Shown one piece after another: positions 1 to 8,630 of a DNA stretch of 64,000 nt. Numbering within the stretch: the first letter of the stretch is position 1; every line of letters begins with the position of its first letter. The translations under genes were made by a program, and so were the position numbers. The notes below the pieces were generated by a model. The model did no database searches and was not told where the DNA came from. It saw nothing but the letters and a program-made list of their open reading frames with translations. The stretch comes from JAILEN01 sp036723975 (GTDB lineage: Bacteria; Bacillota; Clostridia; Lachnospirales; Lachnospiraceae), in the NCBI GenBank assembly GCA_036723975.1, contig DAIMGJ010000010.1, positions 1-64,000 on the forward strand, read 5' to 3'.

Positions 1-280
<280 letters not shown>

Positions 281-337
281 CAAAGTATAGCGAATTCGGA
301 TTTATCAGTATGAAGTTTTGAAGGTACAAGCAATATG

Positions 338-366
338 TTGTTTTTCTAAAAACCGTAGTTTATAAT
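338..366 (+). promoter_or_regulatory. promoter of tRNA-Trp
   Basis: TTGTTT (338-343) and a perfect TATAAT (361-366) are separated by 17 nt, 26 nt before the tRNA gene. It suggests that the tRNA can be transcribed independently of the rRNA operon. Confidence 0.6.
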
Positions 367-391
367 GGACTGCGGGTCTTAGTTTATATAA

Positions 392-464
392 AGGGGTATA
401 GTTCAGTTGGTAGAACGTTGGTCTCCAAAACCAAATGTCGAGGGTTCGAGTCCTTCTGCCCCTG
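392..464 (+). tRNA. tRNA-Trp (anticodon CCA)
   Basis: A complete cloverleaf: acceptor AGGGGTA pairs with TGCCCCT, D stem GTTC/GAAC, anticodon stem TTGGT/ACCAA with loop CTCCAAA, and a GGTTCGAGTCC T arm. The anticodon CCA (425-427) reads UGG. The discriminator is G464; the 3' CCA is not encoded. Confidence 0.93.
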
Positions 465-469
465 GATAT

Positions 470-502
470 GAAGCACAAATTTGATTTGTGCTTCTTTTTT
501 TT
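470..502 (+). terminator. Rho-independent terminator after tRNA-Trp
   Basis: An 11 bp stem GAAGCACAAAT/ATTTGTGCTTC with a very short loop is followed by a run of eight T. Confidence 0.9.
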
Positions 503-805
503 GTGACGGACACAGTTTATACACAGATGTGTATTGATTGGGATACATAATCGTGAACAGATTGTGACGAAAGGCTGAAAATGCACATTTTCGCTGAAAA
601 TGAGTGATTTTGAAGGAAATTGAATTGTGCATTATTACAAAAGTAAATCCTTTTTATTCCGCTTTTTTTATTTAATTACAACAGCAAAACAGAAGAATAT
701 AAAAAAATACATAAATTATTGCAAATAATAACCGGGAAATGTCCGTTTTGAAAACAAAGTGAATTATTTTCATAAAAAATGATGTTTTTTGCATAAATCA
801 TTTCG
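503..805. other. AT-rich intergenic region with palindromes
   Basis: About 400 bp between the tRNA terminator and the HPr-like gene carry no convincing ORF. They contain a palindrome GAAAATG-ca-CATTTTC at 577-592, a repeated CTGAAAATG (575 and 594) and an inverted repeat AAATGAT/ATCATTT (777-803) ending 2 nt before the -35 box of the next gene. The last could be an operator; this is inference. Confidence 0.5.
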
Positions 806-834
806 TTGACGCGTGTCACTATCCGTGGTTAAAT
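806..834 (+). promoter_or_regulatory. promoter of the HPr-like gene
   Basis: TTGACG (806-811), 17 nt spacer, TTAAAT (829-834). The 7 bp inverted repeat at 777-803 abuts the -35 box. Confidence 0.55.
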
Positions 835-907
835 ATCAGACGTATTAAAGAGTTCACAGACTTAAATGACGTAGTAAATGTAATCCGATTGTTTGGAGGA
901 AGAATTT

Positions 908-1135
908 ATGAAGAAGTTAAAAATAAAGTTAAACAGTGCAAACGATTGTGAAGAATTTGTTAAGATTGCATCTCGTTTTGATTTCGATATTGATCTTGTA
1001 AGCGGAACCGTTTACTTGGATGCAAAATCATTACTTGGTGTTTTATCTATGGGCTTAAAAAGAGAATTGAATGTTGTAACTATGGCAGATGATAAAAACT
1101 TTGCTTCCGCTATTAAAAAATTCTCTGTAGCTTAA
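908..1135 (+). CDS. HPr-like protein lacking the active-site histidine
   Basis: A 75-residue protein of the HPr fold. In PTS HPr, His15 is phosphorylated by enzyme I and Ser46 by HPr kinase. Aligned with Bacillus HPr, the His15 segment IHARPA is replaced here by NSANDC (the His position is about Ser10), while the regulatory segment is kept as KSLLGVLSM with Ser41 at the Ser46 position. It therefore cannot be a normal phosphocarrier. It resembles Crh of Bacillus in logic (no His15, Ser46 kept), so a regulatory role is possible but unproven. ATG 908 is chosen because GGAGG at about 896 is its Shine-Dalgarno site; an in-frame TTG at 893 overlaps that site. The gene is monocistronic, with its own promoter and terminator. 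Confidence 0.8.
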   Translation: MKKLKIKLNSANDCEEFVKIASRFDFDIDLVSGTVYLDAKSLLGVLSMGLKRELNVVTMADDKNFASAIKKFSVA

Positions 1136-1151
1136 TATTATCTTTATTCAC

Positions 1152-1187
1152 GGCTTTCAAAGATTTTCTTTGAAAGCCATTTTTTTG
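1152..1187 (+). terminator. terminator after the HPr-like gene
   Basis: A 12 bp stem GGCTTTCAAAGA/TCTTTGAAAGCC with a 3-4 nt loop is followed by TTTTTTT. Confidence 0.9.
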
Positions 1188-1198
1188 CTTAAATTTGT

Positions 1199-1204
1199 TA
1201 TAAT
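1199..1204 (+). promoter_or_regulatory. -10 element close to the helicase start
   Basis: A perfect TATAAT lies only 7 nt before ATG 1212, and no clear -35 box is at the right spacing. A transcript from here would start at or next to the start codon, i.e. leaderless. Confidence 0.4.
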
Positions 1205-1211
1205 CAAACCT

Positions 1212-3599
1212 ATGGAACAACAAGAATTCATAAAACCACAACTTCATATTTCAGTTCGCAATCTGGTGGAATTTGTTTTGCGCAACGGAGACATTGACGA
1301 TAGACGCTCCGGAAAGAACCCCTTGTCTGCCATGCAGGAGGGACGTAAAATCCATCAAAAGATTCAGGGAAAAATGAAACCAAACTATCATCCTGAAGTT
1401 CCCCTTTCCTTTTGTATTTCCTATGACGACTATGATCTTATGATTGAAGGTCGTGCCGATGGAATTATATATGATGATGAGCTTTCAAAAGAATCCTCCG
1501 TTTGCGTAGATGAAATCAAGGGTACCTACGGTGATTTGGAATTATTGGAAGAACCGCTTCTTGTGCATTTGGCACAGGCGAAGTGTTATGCCTATTTCCT
1601 TTGTGAAGAATATAGTCTATCTTCCATTGATGTGCAGCTTACCTATTGCAATATGGATACCTATGAAGTAAAACGCTTTTTGGATCATTACCGGGCGAAA
1701 GATTTATACGACTGGTTTTACGATGTTATTTCTTTATATAAGCGCTGGTCTGATTTTACATTCTATTTTAAAAAGATAAGACAGGAGTCGATTAAAGAAT
1801 TAAAGTTTCCGTTCCCTTACAGAGAGGGGCAAAAAGAAATGATGGAACATGTATATCGTTCCATTCATCAAAACGGTTTACTTTTTGCACAAGCTCCCAC
1901 AGGGTCAGGAAAAACGATTGCAACTATTTTTCCGGCATTAAAAGCCATAGGAGAAGGGGATGGCGAACGTATCTTTTATCTTACGGCAAAAACCATAACA
2001 CGTACCGTTGCAAAAGATACCTTCCTTCTTCTGGGGAAAAACGGATATCGTGGAAAAACAGTGATTATAACCGCGAAAGATAAAATGTGCCCGTTGGAAG
2101 AAAGAAAGTGTAATCCGAAGGACTGCCCCTATGCCAAGGGACATTTTGATCGGATTAACGATGCCATTTATGATCTGCTGCAAATGCAGGATATGTTTGA
2201 TGCACCGGATATATTGGATTTTGCAAAAGAGCGTATGGTATGTCCCTTTGAACTGAATTTGGATTTATCTTCCTGGAGTGACAATGTAATCTGCGACTAC
2301 AACTATGTCTTTGATCCCAATGTATATTTAAAAAGATTCTTTTCGGAAGGAAACAGAAGCGAAGGCATCTTTTTGGTGGATGAAAGTCATAACCTGATAG
2401 AACGTGGCCGGGAAATGTATTCTGAGACTTTAATAAAGGAAGACTTTTTAAAGATAAAAAAATATTTTAAGGTTTATCAGGGTGGAATTACCAAGGGACT
2501 GGATAAGTGTAATAAAGATTTGCTTGTTTGGAAGCGTATGCTTTCGGATGAGTTTATGTACCTGGATGATATGGATGCATTTGTGTTGCACCTTATGAAC
2601 CTTTGCAATGCTTTTGAACGCTTCTTCGAAAAAGGAATTGAAGTGGAACATATGGATGAAGTTTTGGAGTTTTATTTTAAACTTCGAAATTTCATAAATC
2701 TGACGGAAGGATTGGATGGACGATATCGAATCTATGTGGATTACAATGACAAAAGTGAGTTTTGCATCCATATGTTTTGCGTGGATCCTTCTTATCAGTT
2801 GCAGCAAAGAATCGAAAAGGCAAACAGTGTCGTGTTTTTCTCTGCGACACTTTTGCCGCTTCGCTATTATATAAAACTGTTATGTACCAAAGAGAATCCC
2901 TTTGCAATTTATGTGGACTCAATCTTCCCCAAAAAGAATCGAAAGATTATGATTGGCAGGGATGTGACAAGCAAGTATAAAAACCGCAACAAGGACCAGT
3001 ATAAAAATATTGCTTCTTATATATATGAAGTAACAAAACAAAAAAACGGAAATTATATGATTTTTGCTCCGTCGTATTCTTTTATGGAAAACGTGATAGA
3101 AGCATATAGAAATTATTTCTTGCAGGACGAAACGATTATTGAACAAAAATCTTATATGACAGAAACACAGCGGGAAGAGTTTTTGGAAGCTTTTCAATGC
3201 AACCATGAAAACACATTACTTGGTTTTTGTGTTCTGGGTGGAATCTTTTCGGAAGGAATTGATCTGACCGGCGAGTGTTTGATTGGTTCCATTGTTATCG
3301 GAACCGGACTCCCTCAGATTTCAAATGAACGAAAAATCATATCGGATTATTTTGATACGATTGATGGAAATGGTTTTTCCTATTCCTATTTGTACCCTGG
3401 AATGAATAAGGTAATGCAGGCTGCGGGGCGTGTTATAAGAACGATGGAGGACAAAGGCGTCGTCGGACTTTTGGATGAACGGTTCTTACACAGTGAGTAT
3501 AAAAATACGTTCCCGAAAGAGTGGGATGATTGCACTTCGGTTACGAAAGAAACGGTTGGAAAATGTGTCTTTGATTTTTGGAAAAATTCAGAAAAATAA
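1212..3599 (+). CDS. PD-(D/E)XK nuclease-XPD/DinG-type helicase fusion
   Basis: A 795-residue protein. Residues about 1-190 look like a Cas4/RecB-type nuclease: Asp83 in GRADG, Glu101-x-Lys103 in VDEIKG, then a QAKCY motif. The rest is a superfamily 2 XPD/DinG helicase: Walker A APTGSGKT at 228-235, DESH at 390-393, and four cysteines (293, 300, 305, 344) spaced as an iron-sulfur cluster domain, followed by C-terminal motifs including an AAGRVIR box near residue 740. It is expected to unwind DNA 5'-3' and cut it, acting in repair or in handling damaged forks. No Shine-Dalgarno site precedes ATG 1212, and TATAAT sits 7 nt upstream; an in-frame TTG at 1170 lies inside the preceding terminator and is rejected. 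Function is inferred from the domains only. Confidence 0.88.
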   Translation: MEQQEFIKPQLHISVRNLVEFVLRNGDIDDRRSGKNPLSAMQEGRKIHQKIQGKMKPNYHPEVPLSFCISYDDYDLMIEGRADGIIYDDELSKESSVCVDEIKGTYGDLELLEEPLLVHLAQAKCYAYFLCEEYSLSSIDVQLTYCNMDTYEVKRFLDHYRAKDLYDWFYDVISLYKRWSDFTFYFKKIRQESIKELKFPFPYREGQKEMMEHVYRSIHQNGLLFAQAPTGSGKTIATIFPALKAIGEGDGERIFYLTAKTITRTVAKDTFLLLGKNGYRGKTVIITAKDKMCPLEERKCNPKDCPYAKGHFDRINDAIYDLLQMQDMFDAPDILDFAKERMVCPFELNLDLSSWSDNVICDYNYVFDPNVYLKRFFSEGNRSEGIFLVDESHNLIERGREMYSETLIKEDFLKIKKYFKVYQGGITKGLDKCNKDLLVWKRMLSDEFMYLDDMDAFVLHLMNLCNAFERFFEKGIEVEHMDEVLEFYFKLRNFINLTEGLDGRYRIYVDYNDKSEFCIHMFCVDPSYQLQQRIEKANSVVFFSATLLPLRYYIKLLCTKENPFAIYVDSIFPKKNRKIMIGRDVTSKYKNRNKDQYKNIASYIYEVTKQKNGNYMIFAPSYSFMENVIEAYRNYFLQDETIIEQKSYMTETQREEFLEAFQCNHENTLLGFCVLGGIFSEGIDLTGECLIGSIVIGTGLPQISNERKIISDYFDTIDGNGFSYSYLYPGMNKVMQAAGRVIRTMEDKGVVGLLDERFLHSEYKNTFPKEWDDCTSVTKETVGKCVFDFWKNSEK

Positions 3600-3636
3600 T
3601 TCCTTGTTATTTGTGAAAAATTTGTGAAGATTCTAA

Positions 3637-3666
3637 TTTACGAGATACGAATGGTTGTGTTATAAT
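3637..3666 (+). promoter_or_regulatory. promoter of purL
   Basis: TTTACG (3637-3642), 18 nt spacer, TATAAT (3661-3666). The leader to ATG 3739 is about 65 nt, too short for a purine riboswitch with its expression platform. Confidence 0.5.
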
Positions 3667-3738
3667 TTGTAAGATTTTGGGATAAACCAAAAAACCATTC
3701 TAGATATTGTGGTTTACGTGAATGAGGAAGGGAGCGCT

Positions 3739-6700
3739 ATGAGCACTGTAAGAAGAGTTTATGTGGAGAAAAAGAAGGAGTTTGCGGTGAATGCAAATGC
3801 TCTTCGCCACGAGATTAAGCATCAGTTGGAAGTAACCGGCGTTAAAAATGTTCGCTTGTTGGTTCGCTATGATGTAGAAAATGTATCCGACGAAGTTTTT
3901 GATCGTGCGATACAGACCGTATTTTCCGAACCGCCTGTGGATGATGTTTATTTGGAAAGTTTTTCCTATGAGGGGAAAGTGTTTTCTGTTGAATACTTGC
4001 CTGGGCAGTTTGACCAGAGAGCTGATTCGGCGGAACAGTGCATTAAACTATTAAATGAAAATGAATCTCCTGTGATTCGTTGCGCCACTACTTATGTGAT
4101 TGAGGGTGACGTGTCCGACGAAGAACTGAAAACAATTAAAAAATATTGTATCAACCCGGTAGACTCTCGTGAGAGTTCATCCGAAAAGCCACAGACACTT
4201 TCCGACGTGTTTGAGGAGCCGGCTGATGTGAAAATCCTTACAGGTTTTATTGATATGAAAGAAAAGGAATTCAAAGAATTATATGATTCTCTTTCTCTTG
4301 CCATGACCTTTAAGGATTTTCTTCATATTCAAAACTATTTTAAGAAGGATGAAAAAAGAGATCCTTCTATGACGGAAATAAGAGTTTTAGATACCTATTG
4401 GTCTGACCATTGCCGTCATACCACATTTTCCACAGAACTTACCCATGTGGATTTTGAGGATGGAGAGTATCGTAAGCTTTTGGAAGAAACATATGAAGAT
4501 TACCTTGATAATTTTCATATTCTTTACAAAGGAAGAGATGATAAATATGTTTGCTTGATGGATTTGGCACTTCTTGCTATGAAAAAGTTAAAATCCGAAG
4601 GCAAATTACAGGATCAGGAAGAATCTGATGAGATTAACGCATGCTCCATTGTAGTTCCTGTGGAAGTGGATGGTAAAACAGAAGAGTGGCTTGTGAACTT
4701 CAAAAATGAGACACACAATCATCCGACGGAAATTGAACCTTTCGGTGGTGCGGCTACCTGCCTGGGCGGTGCCATTCGTGATCCGTTGTCCGGACGTACT
4801 TATGTATATCAGGCGATGCGTGTTACCGGTGCAGCCGATCCGACACGACCAAATAAAGAGACAATGGAAGGAAAACTTCCTCAGAAAAAAATCGTTCGTG
4901 AGGCTGCGAAAGGTTATTCTTCTTACGGCAACCAGATTGGTTTGGCTACCGGATATGTAAAAGAAATCTATCATCCCAATTATGTTGCAAAACGTATGGA
5001 AATCGGAGCTGTTATGGCGGCTGCACCTCGTCGTGCGGTACAACGTTTAAATTCCGATCCGGGTGATAAGATAATTTTGCTTGGCGGACGTACCGGACGT
5101 GACGGTATCGGTGGCGCAACCGGTTCCTCCAAGGCACATAATACCCAGTCTACTGAACTTTGCGGCGCGGAAGTACAAAAGGGTAATCCGCCGACAGAGC
5201 GTAAACTTCAGAGATTGTTCCGAAGAGAAGAAGTGTCCGCTTTGATTAAAAAATGTAATGACTTTGGTGCCGGCGGCGTATCTGTTGCAATCGGTGAATT
5301 GGCTGACGGCCTTAAGATTGATCTTGATAAGGTGCCAAAGAAGTATGCGGGACTTGACGGAACGGAACTTGCAATTTCCGAATCTCAGGAACGTATGGCG
5401 GTTGTGGTGGATCCTAAGGATGTAGACACATTCTTAGCATTTGCGGCTGAAGAAAACTTAGAAGCTGTGGAAGTGGCAACAGTTACCGAAGAACCTCGCT
5501 TGGTACTTTCTTGGAGAGGAAAAGAAATTGTTAACTTATCACGCGCATTTTTAGATACCAACGGTGCTCATCAGGAGACTACCGTTTACGTGGAATGCCC
5601 GAAAAAAGAAGAGGATTATTTTGCTCATTTTGCAATTAAAGATGTGGAAGATGCCTTTGATAAGGGGGATTTAAAGTCCGGATGGCTTCGCACACTGTCT
5701 GATTTGAATGTATGCTCTCAAAAGGGATTGGTGGAAATGTTCGACGGCTCCATCGGAGCATCTTCTGTATTTATGCCTTTCGGTGGTAAATATCAGTTAA
5801 CAGAGACCCAGTCTATGGTTGCAAAACTTCCTGTTGCCAAAGGAAAGTGCGATGCCGTTACTATGATGAGCTATGGCTATGATCCTTACCTTACAACATG
5901 GAGTCCGTATCACGGAGCAATTTATGCAGTTACCGAGTCTATGTCAAGAATTGTTGCAGCCGGTGGTGATTATAAAAAGATTCGTTTTACCTTCCAGGAA
6001 TACTTCCGTCGTATGAGCGAGGATCCCAAACGCTGGAGCCAGCCTTTTGCTGCTCTTTTGGGAGCGTATGAAGCACAAATGAAATACGGACTTCCTTCCA
6101 TCGGAGGAAAGGACTCCATGTCAGGTACCTTTAATGACATTGATGTTCCGCCTACTTTAGTTTCTTTTGCTGTGGATGTTGCAAATGAAAACGAAATCAT
6201 TACTCCGGAATTTAAACATACAGACAATGATCTTTGCGTGGTAAAACTTCCGATTAAGGGATATGAAATACCTGACTTTGAGAATGTAATGAAGGTTTAT
6301 GAATCGTTACATAAGATGATTGTAAAAAAGATGATTTGTTCCGCATATGTTATGGATTCTTATGGTCTTGTGCCTTCTCTTTCCAAAATGGCATTCGGAA
6401 ATAAAATCGGTGTTTTGCTTGATAAAGAAATGCCTGCAAAGTATTTATTCGCAAATCAGTTGGGCGGTTTCGTAATTGAAGTACCGAAGGGCAAACTCGA
6501 CGGTGTGGAAAAAGAGTTCAGTGCTGCAGGTGTTGGGGATTTCTTAATCCGTATCGGTTCAACCTGTGAAGACAAGGCATTTATTTACGGAGATCTTCGT
6601 GTGGAAATGGATGAGGCTCTTACTGCCTGGACCGGCACATTGGAAAAAGTATTCCCGACCAAGAGCCATGAGGATACATCCATTGTATCTACCGGATTAT

Positions 6701-7539
6701 ATGAAGAAAAGAATCTTTATGTTTGCAAGAATAAAGTGGCAGTGCCAAAGGTATTTATTCCGGTATTCCCGGGTACCAATTGCGAATATGACAGTGCAAA
6801 AGCATTTTCGCTTGCCGGTGCAGAGCCGATTGTAAAAGTATTTAAGAATCAGAATGCTGCGGATATCCGTGATTCGGTTGAAGTGTTTGCAAAGGCAATT
6901 TCAGAATCCCAGATGATTATGTTTCCGGGTGGATTTTCTGCCGGTGATGAACCGGAAGGTTCTGCAAAATTCTTTGCAACTGCTTTCCGTAACGAAAAGA
7001 TGAAAGAGGCTGTAAACGATCTTTTGTCAAAACGCGACGGATTGGTTCTTGGTATTTGTAACGGATTCCAGGCGCTTATTAAGCTTGGACTGGTACCCTT
7101 CGGAGAAATTCAAACACAGACGGCTGAGTCACCGACCCTTACTTACAATACCATCGGCAGACATATTTCCAAGATGGCCCATACCAAGGTGGTATCCAAT
7201 AAGTCTCCATGGCTTTTGAATGCAACCCTTGGCGGCATTTATGATGTTCCTGCTTCACACGGAGAAGGCCGCTTTGTTGCAAATGATACCTGGCTTAAAG
7301 AATTATTTGCAAACGGTCAGGTGGCTACCCAGTATGTGGATGAAGAGGGTCGCCCGACCATGGACGAGGAATGGAATATCAACGGTTCCTTCATGGCAAT
7401 CGAAGGTATTACATCAAAAGATGGAAGAGTCTTTGGTAAGATGTGTCATTCGGAACGAATTGGCGATCATGTGGCTATGAATATTTATGGAAATCAGAAT
7501 ATGCACATTTTCGAATCCGGTGTTGAATATTTTAAATAA
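3739..7539 (+). CDS. purL: phosphoribosylformylglycinamidine synthase, single-chain type
   Basis: 1266 residues. It converts FGAR to FGAM with glutamine and ATP, the fourth step of purine synthesis. This is the long, single-chain form: N-terminal domain, two AIR-synthase-like halves (THNHPTEIEPFGGA near residue 325; GGKDSMSGT near 790), and a fused C-terminal class I glutamine amidotransferase (FPGTNCE near 1014, nucleophile in GICNGFQ near 1107, SHGEGRF near 1173). Most Bacillus use separate PurS, PurQ and PurL; the fused form is usual in many Clostridia. ATG 3739 follows GAGGAAGGG at 3724-3732; the upstream in-frame GTG at 3709 has no such site. carA follows 17 nt after the stop. Confidence 0.97.
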   Translation: MSTVRRVYVEKKKEFAVNANALRHEIKHQLEVTGVKNVRLLVRYDVENVSDEVFDRAIQTVFSEPPVDDVYLESFSYEGKVFSVEYLPGQFDQRADSAEQCIKLLNENESPVIRCATTYVIEGDVSDEELKTIKKYCINPVDSRESSSEKPQTLSDVFEEPADVKILTGFIDMKEKEFKELYDSLSLAMTFKDFLHIQNYFKKDEKRDPSMTEIRVLDTYWSDHCRHTTFSTELTHVDFEDGEYRKLLEETYEDYLDNFHILYKGRDDKYVCLMDLALLAMKKLKSEGKLQDQEESDEINACSIVVPVEVDGKTEEWLVNFKNETHNHPTEIEPFGGAATCLGGAIRDPLSGRTYVYQAMRVTGAADPTRPNKETMEGKLPQKKIVREAAKGYSSYGNQIGLATGYVKEIYHPNYVAKRMEIGAVMAAAPRRAVQRLNSDPGDKIILLGGRTGRDGIGGATGSSKAHNTQSTELCGAEVQKGNPPTERKLQRLFRREEVSALIKKCNDFGAGGVSVAIGELADGLKIDLDKVPKKYAGLDGTELAISESQERMAVVVDPKDVDTFLAFAAEENLEAVEVATVTEEPRLVLSWRGKEIVNLSRAFLDTNGAHQETTVYVECPKKEEDYFAHFAIKDVEDAFDKGDLKSGWLRTLSDLNVCSQKGLVEMFDGSIGASSVFMPFGGKYQLTETQSMVAKLPVAKGKCDAVTMMSYGYDPYLTTWSPYHGAIYAVTESMSRIVAAGGDYKKIRFTFQEYFRRMSEDPKRWSQPFAALLGAYEAQMKYGLPSIGGKDSMSGTFNDIDVPPTLVSFAVDVANENEIITPEFKHTDNDLCVVKLPIKGYEIPDFENVMKVYESLHKMIVKKMICSAYVMDSYGLVPSLSKMAFGNKIGVLLDKEMPAKYLFANQLGGFVIEVPKGKLDGVEKEFSAAGVGDFLIRIGSTCEDKAFIYGDLRVEMDEALTAWTGTLEKVFPTKSHEDTSIVSTGLYEEKNLYVCKNKVAVPKVFIPVFPGTNCEYDSAKAFSLAGAEPIVKVFKNQNAADIRDSVEVFAKAISESQMIMFPGGFSAGDEPEGSAKFFATAFRNEKMKEAVNDLLSKRDGLVLGICNGFQALIKLGLVPFGEIQTQTAESPTLTYNTIGRHISKMAHTKVVSNKSPWLLNATLGGIYDVPASHGEGRFVANDTWLKELFANGQVATQYVDEEGRPTMDEEWNINGSFMAIEGITSKDGRVFGKMCHSERIGDHVAMNIYGNQNMHIFESGVEYFK

Positions 7540-7556
7540 AGCAGAGGTTACTTTTT

Positions 7557-8630
7557 ATGAAAGCATTTCTTATTCTTGAGGATGGTACGGTTTTTACAGG
7601 GGAAAGCATAGGTGCAAAAAAGGAGATTATCAGTGAAATCGTCTTTAATACATCTATGACCGGTTATTTGGAGGTTTTAACAGACCCTTCTTATGCCGGA
7701 CAGGCGGTTTGTATGACTTATCCGTTAATCGGAAATTACGGAATTACTCCGGATATGGAATCAAGCCGTTCTTGGGTGGATGGCTATATCGTTCGTGAAT
7801 TATCGAGAGTGCCTTCCAATTTCAGATCACAGGGAAGCATCCAGGATTTTCTGAAGGAACAGGATATTCCGGGAATTTGCGGGATTGATACCAGAGCGCT
7901 TACCAAGCTCCTTCGAGATAAGGGAACCATGAACGGAATGATTACTACCAATGAAGATTATAATCTTGATGAAGTGCTTCCGAAATTAAAGGCTTATACC
8001 ACGGGAGATGTGGTTTCCAAGGTGACCCGCAGCGAAAAGAAAGTATATAAAGGAAACGGTAAGAGAGTTGCTGTTTACGATTTCGGTGAAAAGGAAAATA
8101 TCACCAGATGTCTATTGGAACGTGGCTGTGAGGTTACGGTTTATCCGGCACATACCAAAGCAGACGAAGTTTTATCACAGGGCTTTGACGGAATTATGCT
8201 TTCCAACGGACCGGGTGACCCGAAGGATTGCGGGGATATCATTTCTGAAGTAAAGAAACTATATGATAGTGATACACCGATTTTTGCCATTTGTCTTGGA
8301 CATCAGCTGATGGCGCTTGCTACAGGTGCAGACACGCATAAATTAAAATACGGCCATCGTGGAGGCAATCATCCGGTAAAAGATTTGGCAACCGGAAGAG
8401 TTTATATTACATCACAGAACCATGGATATGTTGTGGATGTGGATCGATTGGATCCAAAGGTTGCAACACCGGCCTTTGTTAATGTAAATGATGGTACCAA
8501 TGAGGGACTTTCTTATACCGGAAAGAATATTTTTACGGTGCAGTTTCATCCGGAGGCCTGCCCGGGCCCACAGGACAGCGGATATTTGTTTGACCGCTTT
8601 ATGAAGATGATGGAAAGGGTGGAGAAATAA
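7557..8630 (+). CDS. carA: carbamoyl-phosphate synthase, glutamine-hydrolysing small subunit
   Basis: 357 residues, the normal length. It releases ammonia from glutamine for CarB to make carbamoyl phosphate for pyrimidines and arginine. An N-terminal CarA domain (ILEDGTVFTG, NTSMTGYLEVLTDPSY) is followed by a class I amidotransferase with the nucleophile in FAICLGHQ (about residue 245) and the His-Glu pair in VQFHPEACPGP near the end. It starts 17 nt after purL, and its TAA is directly followed by the ATG of carB, so the two subunits are translationally coupled. No PyrR binding site or arginine operator was recognised upstream, so it probably shares the purL promoter. Confidence 0.97.
   Translation: MKAFLILEDGTVFTGESIGAKKEIISEIVFNTSMTGYLEVLTDPSYAGQAVCMTYPLIGNYGITPDMESSRSWVDGYIVRELSRVPSNFRSQGSIQDFLKEQDIPGICGIDTRALTKLLRDKGTMNGMITTNEDYNLDEVLPKLKAYTTGDVVSKVTRSEKKVYKGNGKRVAVYDFGEKENITRCLLERGCEVTVYPAHTKADEVLSQGFDGIMLSNGPGDPKDCGDIISEVKKLYDSDTPIFAICLGHQLMALATGADTHKLKYGHRGGNHPVKDLATGRVYITSQNHGYVVDVDRLDPKVATPAFVNVNDGTNEGLSYTGKNIFTVQFHPEACPGPQDSGYLFDRFMKMMERVEK

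Noticed and set aside
281..391. Search for a 5S rRNA gene after 23S
   Set aside because: The 110 nt between 23S and tRNA-Trp have none of the conserved 5S segments and contain the tRNA promoter instead.
305..632. Minus-strand open frames across the tRNA-Trp region
   Set aside because: They run through the tRNA gene and its terminator and have no ribosome site or family signal.
1170..1211. Longer start for the nuclease-helicase at TTG 1170
   Set aside because: It lies within the terminator stem of the previous gene and adds a hydrophobic stretch with no homology.
2448..2807. Long minus-strand open frame inside the nuclease-helicase gene
   Set aside because: It is a shadow of a strongly conserved coding frame on the other strand; the same applies to the many antisense frames in carB, purL, gpmI and thrS.
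3600..3738. Purine riboswitch upstream of purL
   Set aside because: The leader after the promoter is about 65 nt, too short for the aptamer plus expression platform, and the conserved loop sequences are absent.
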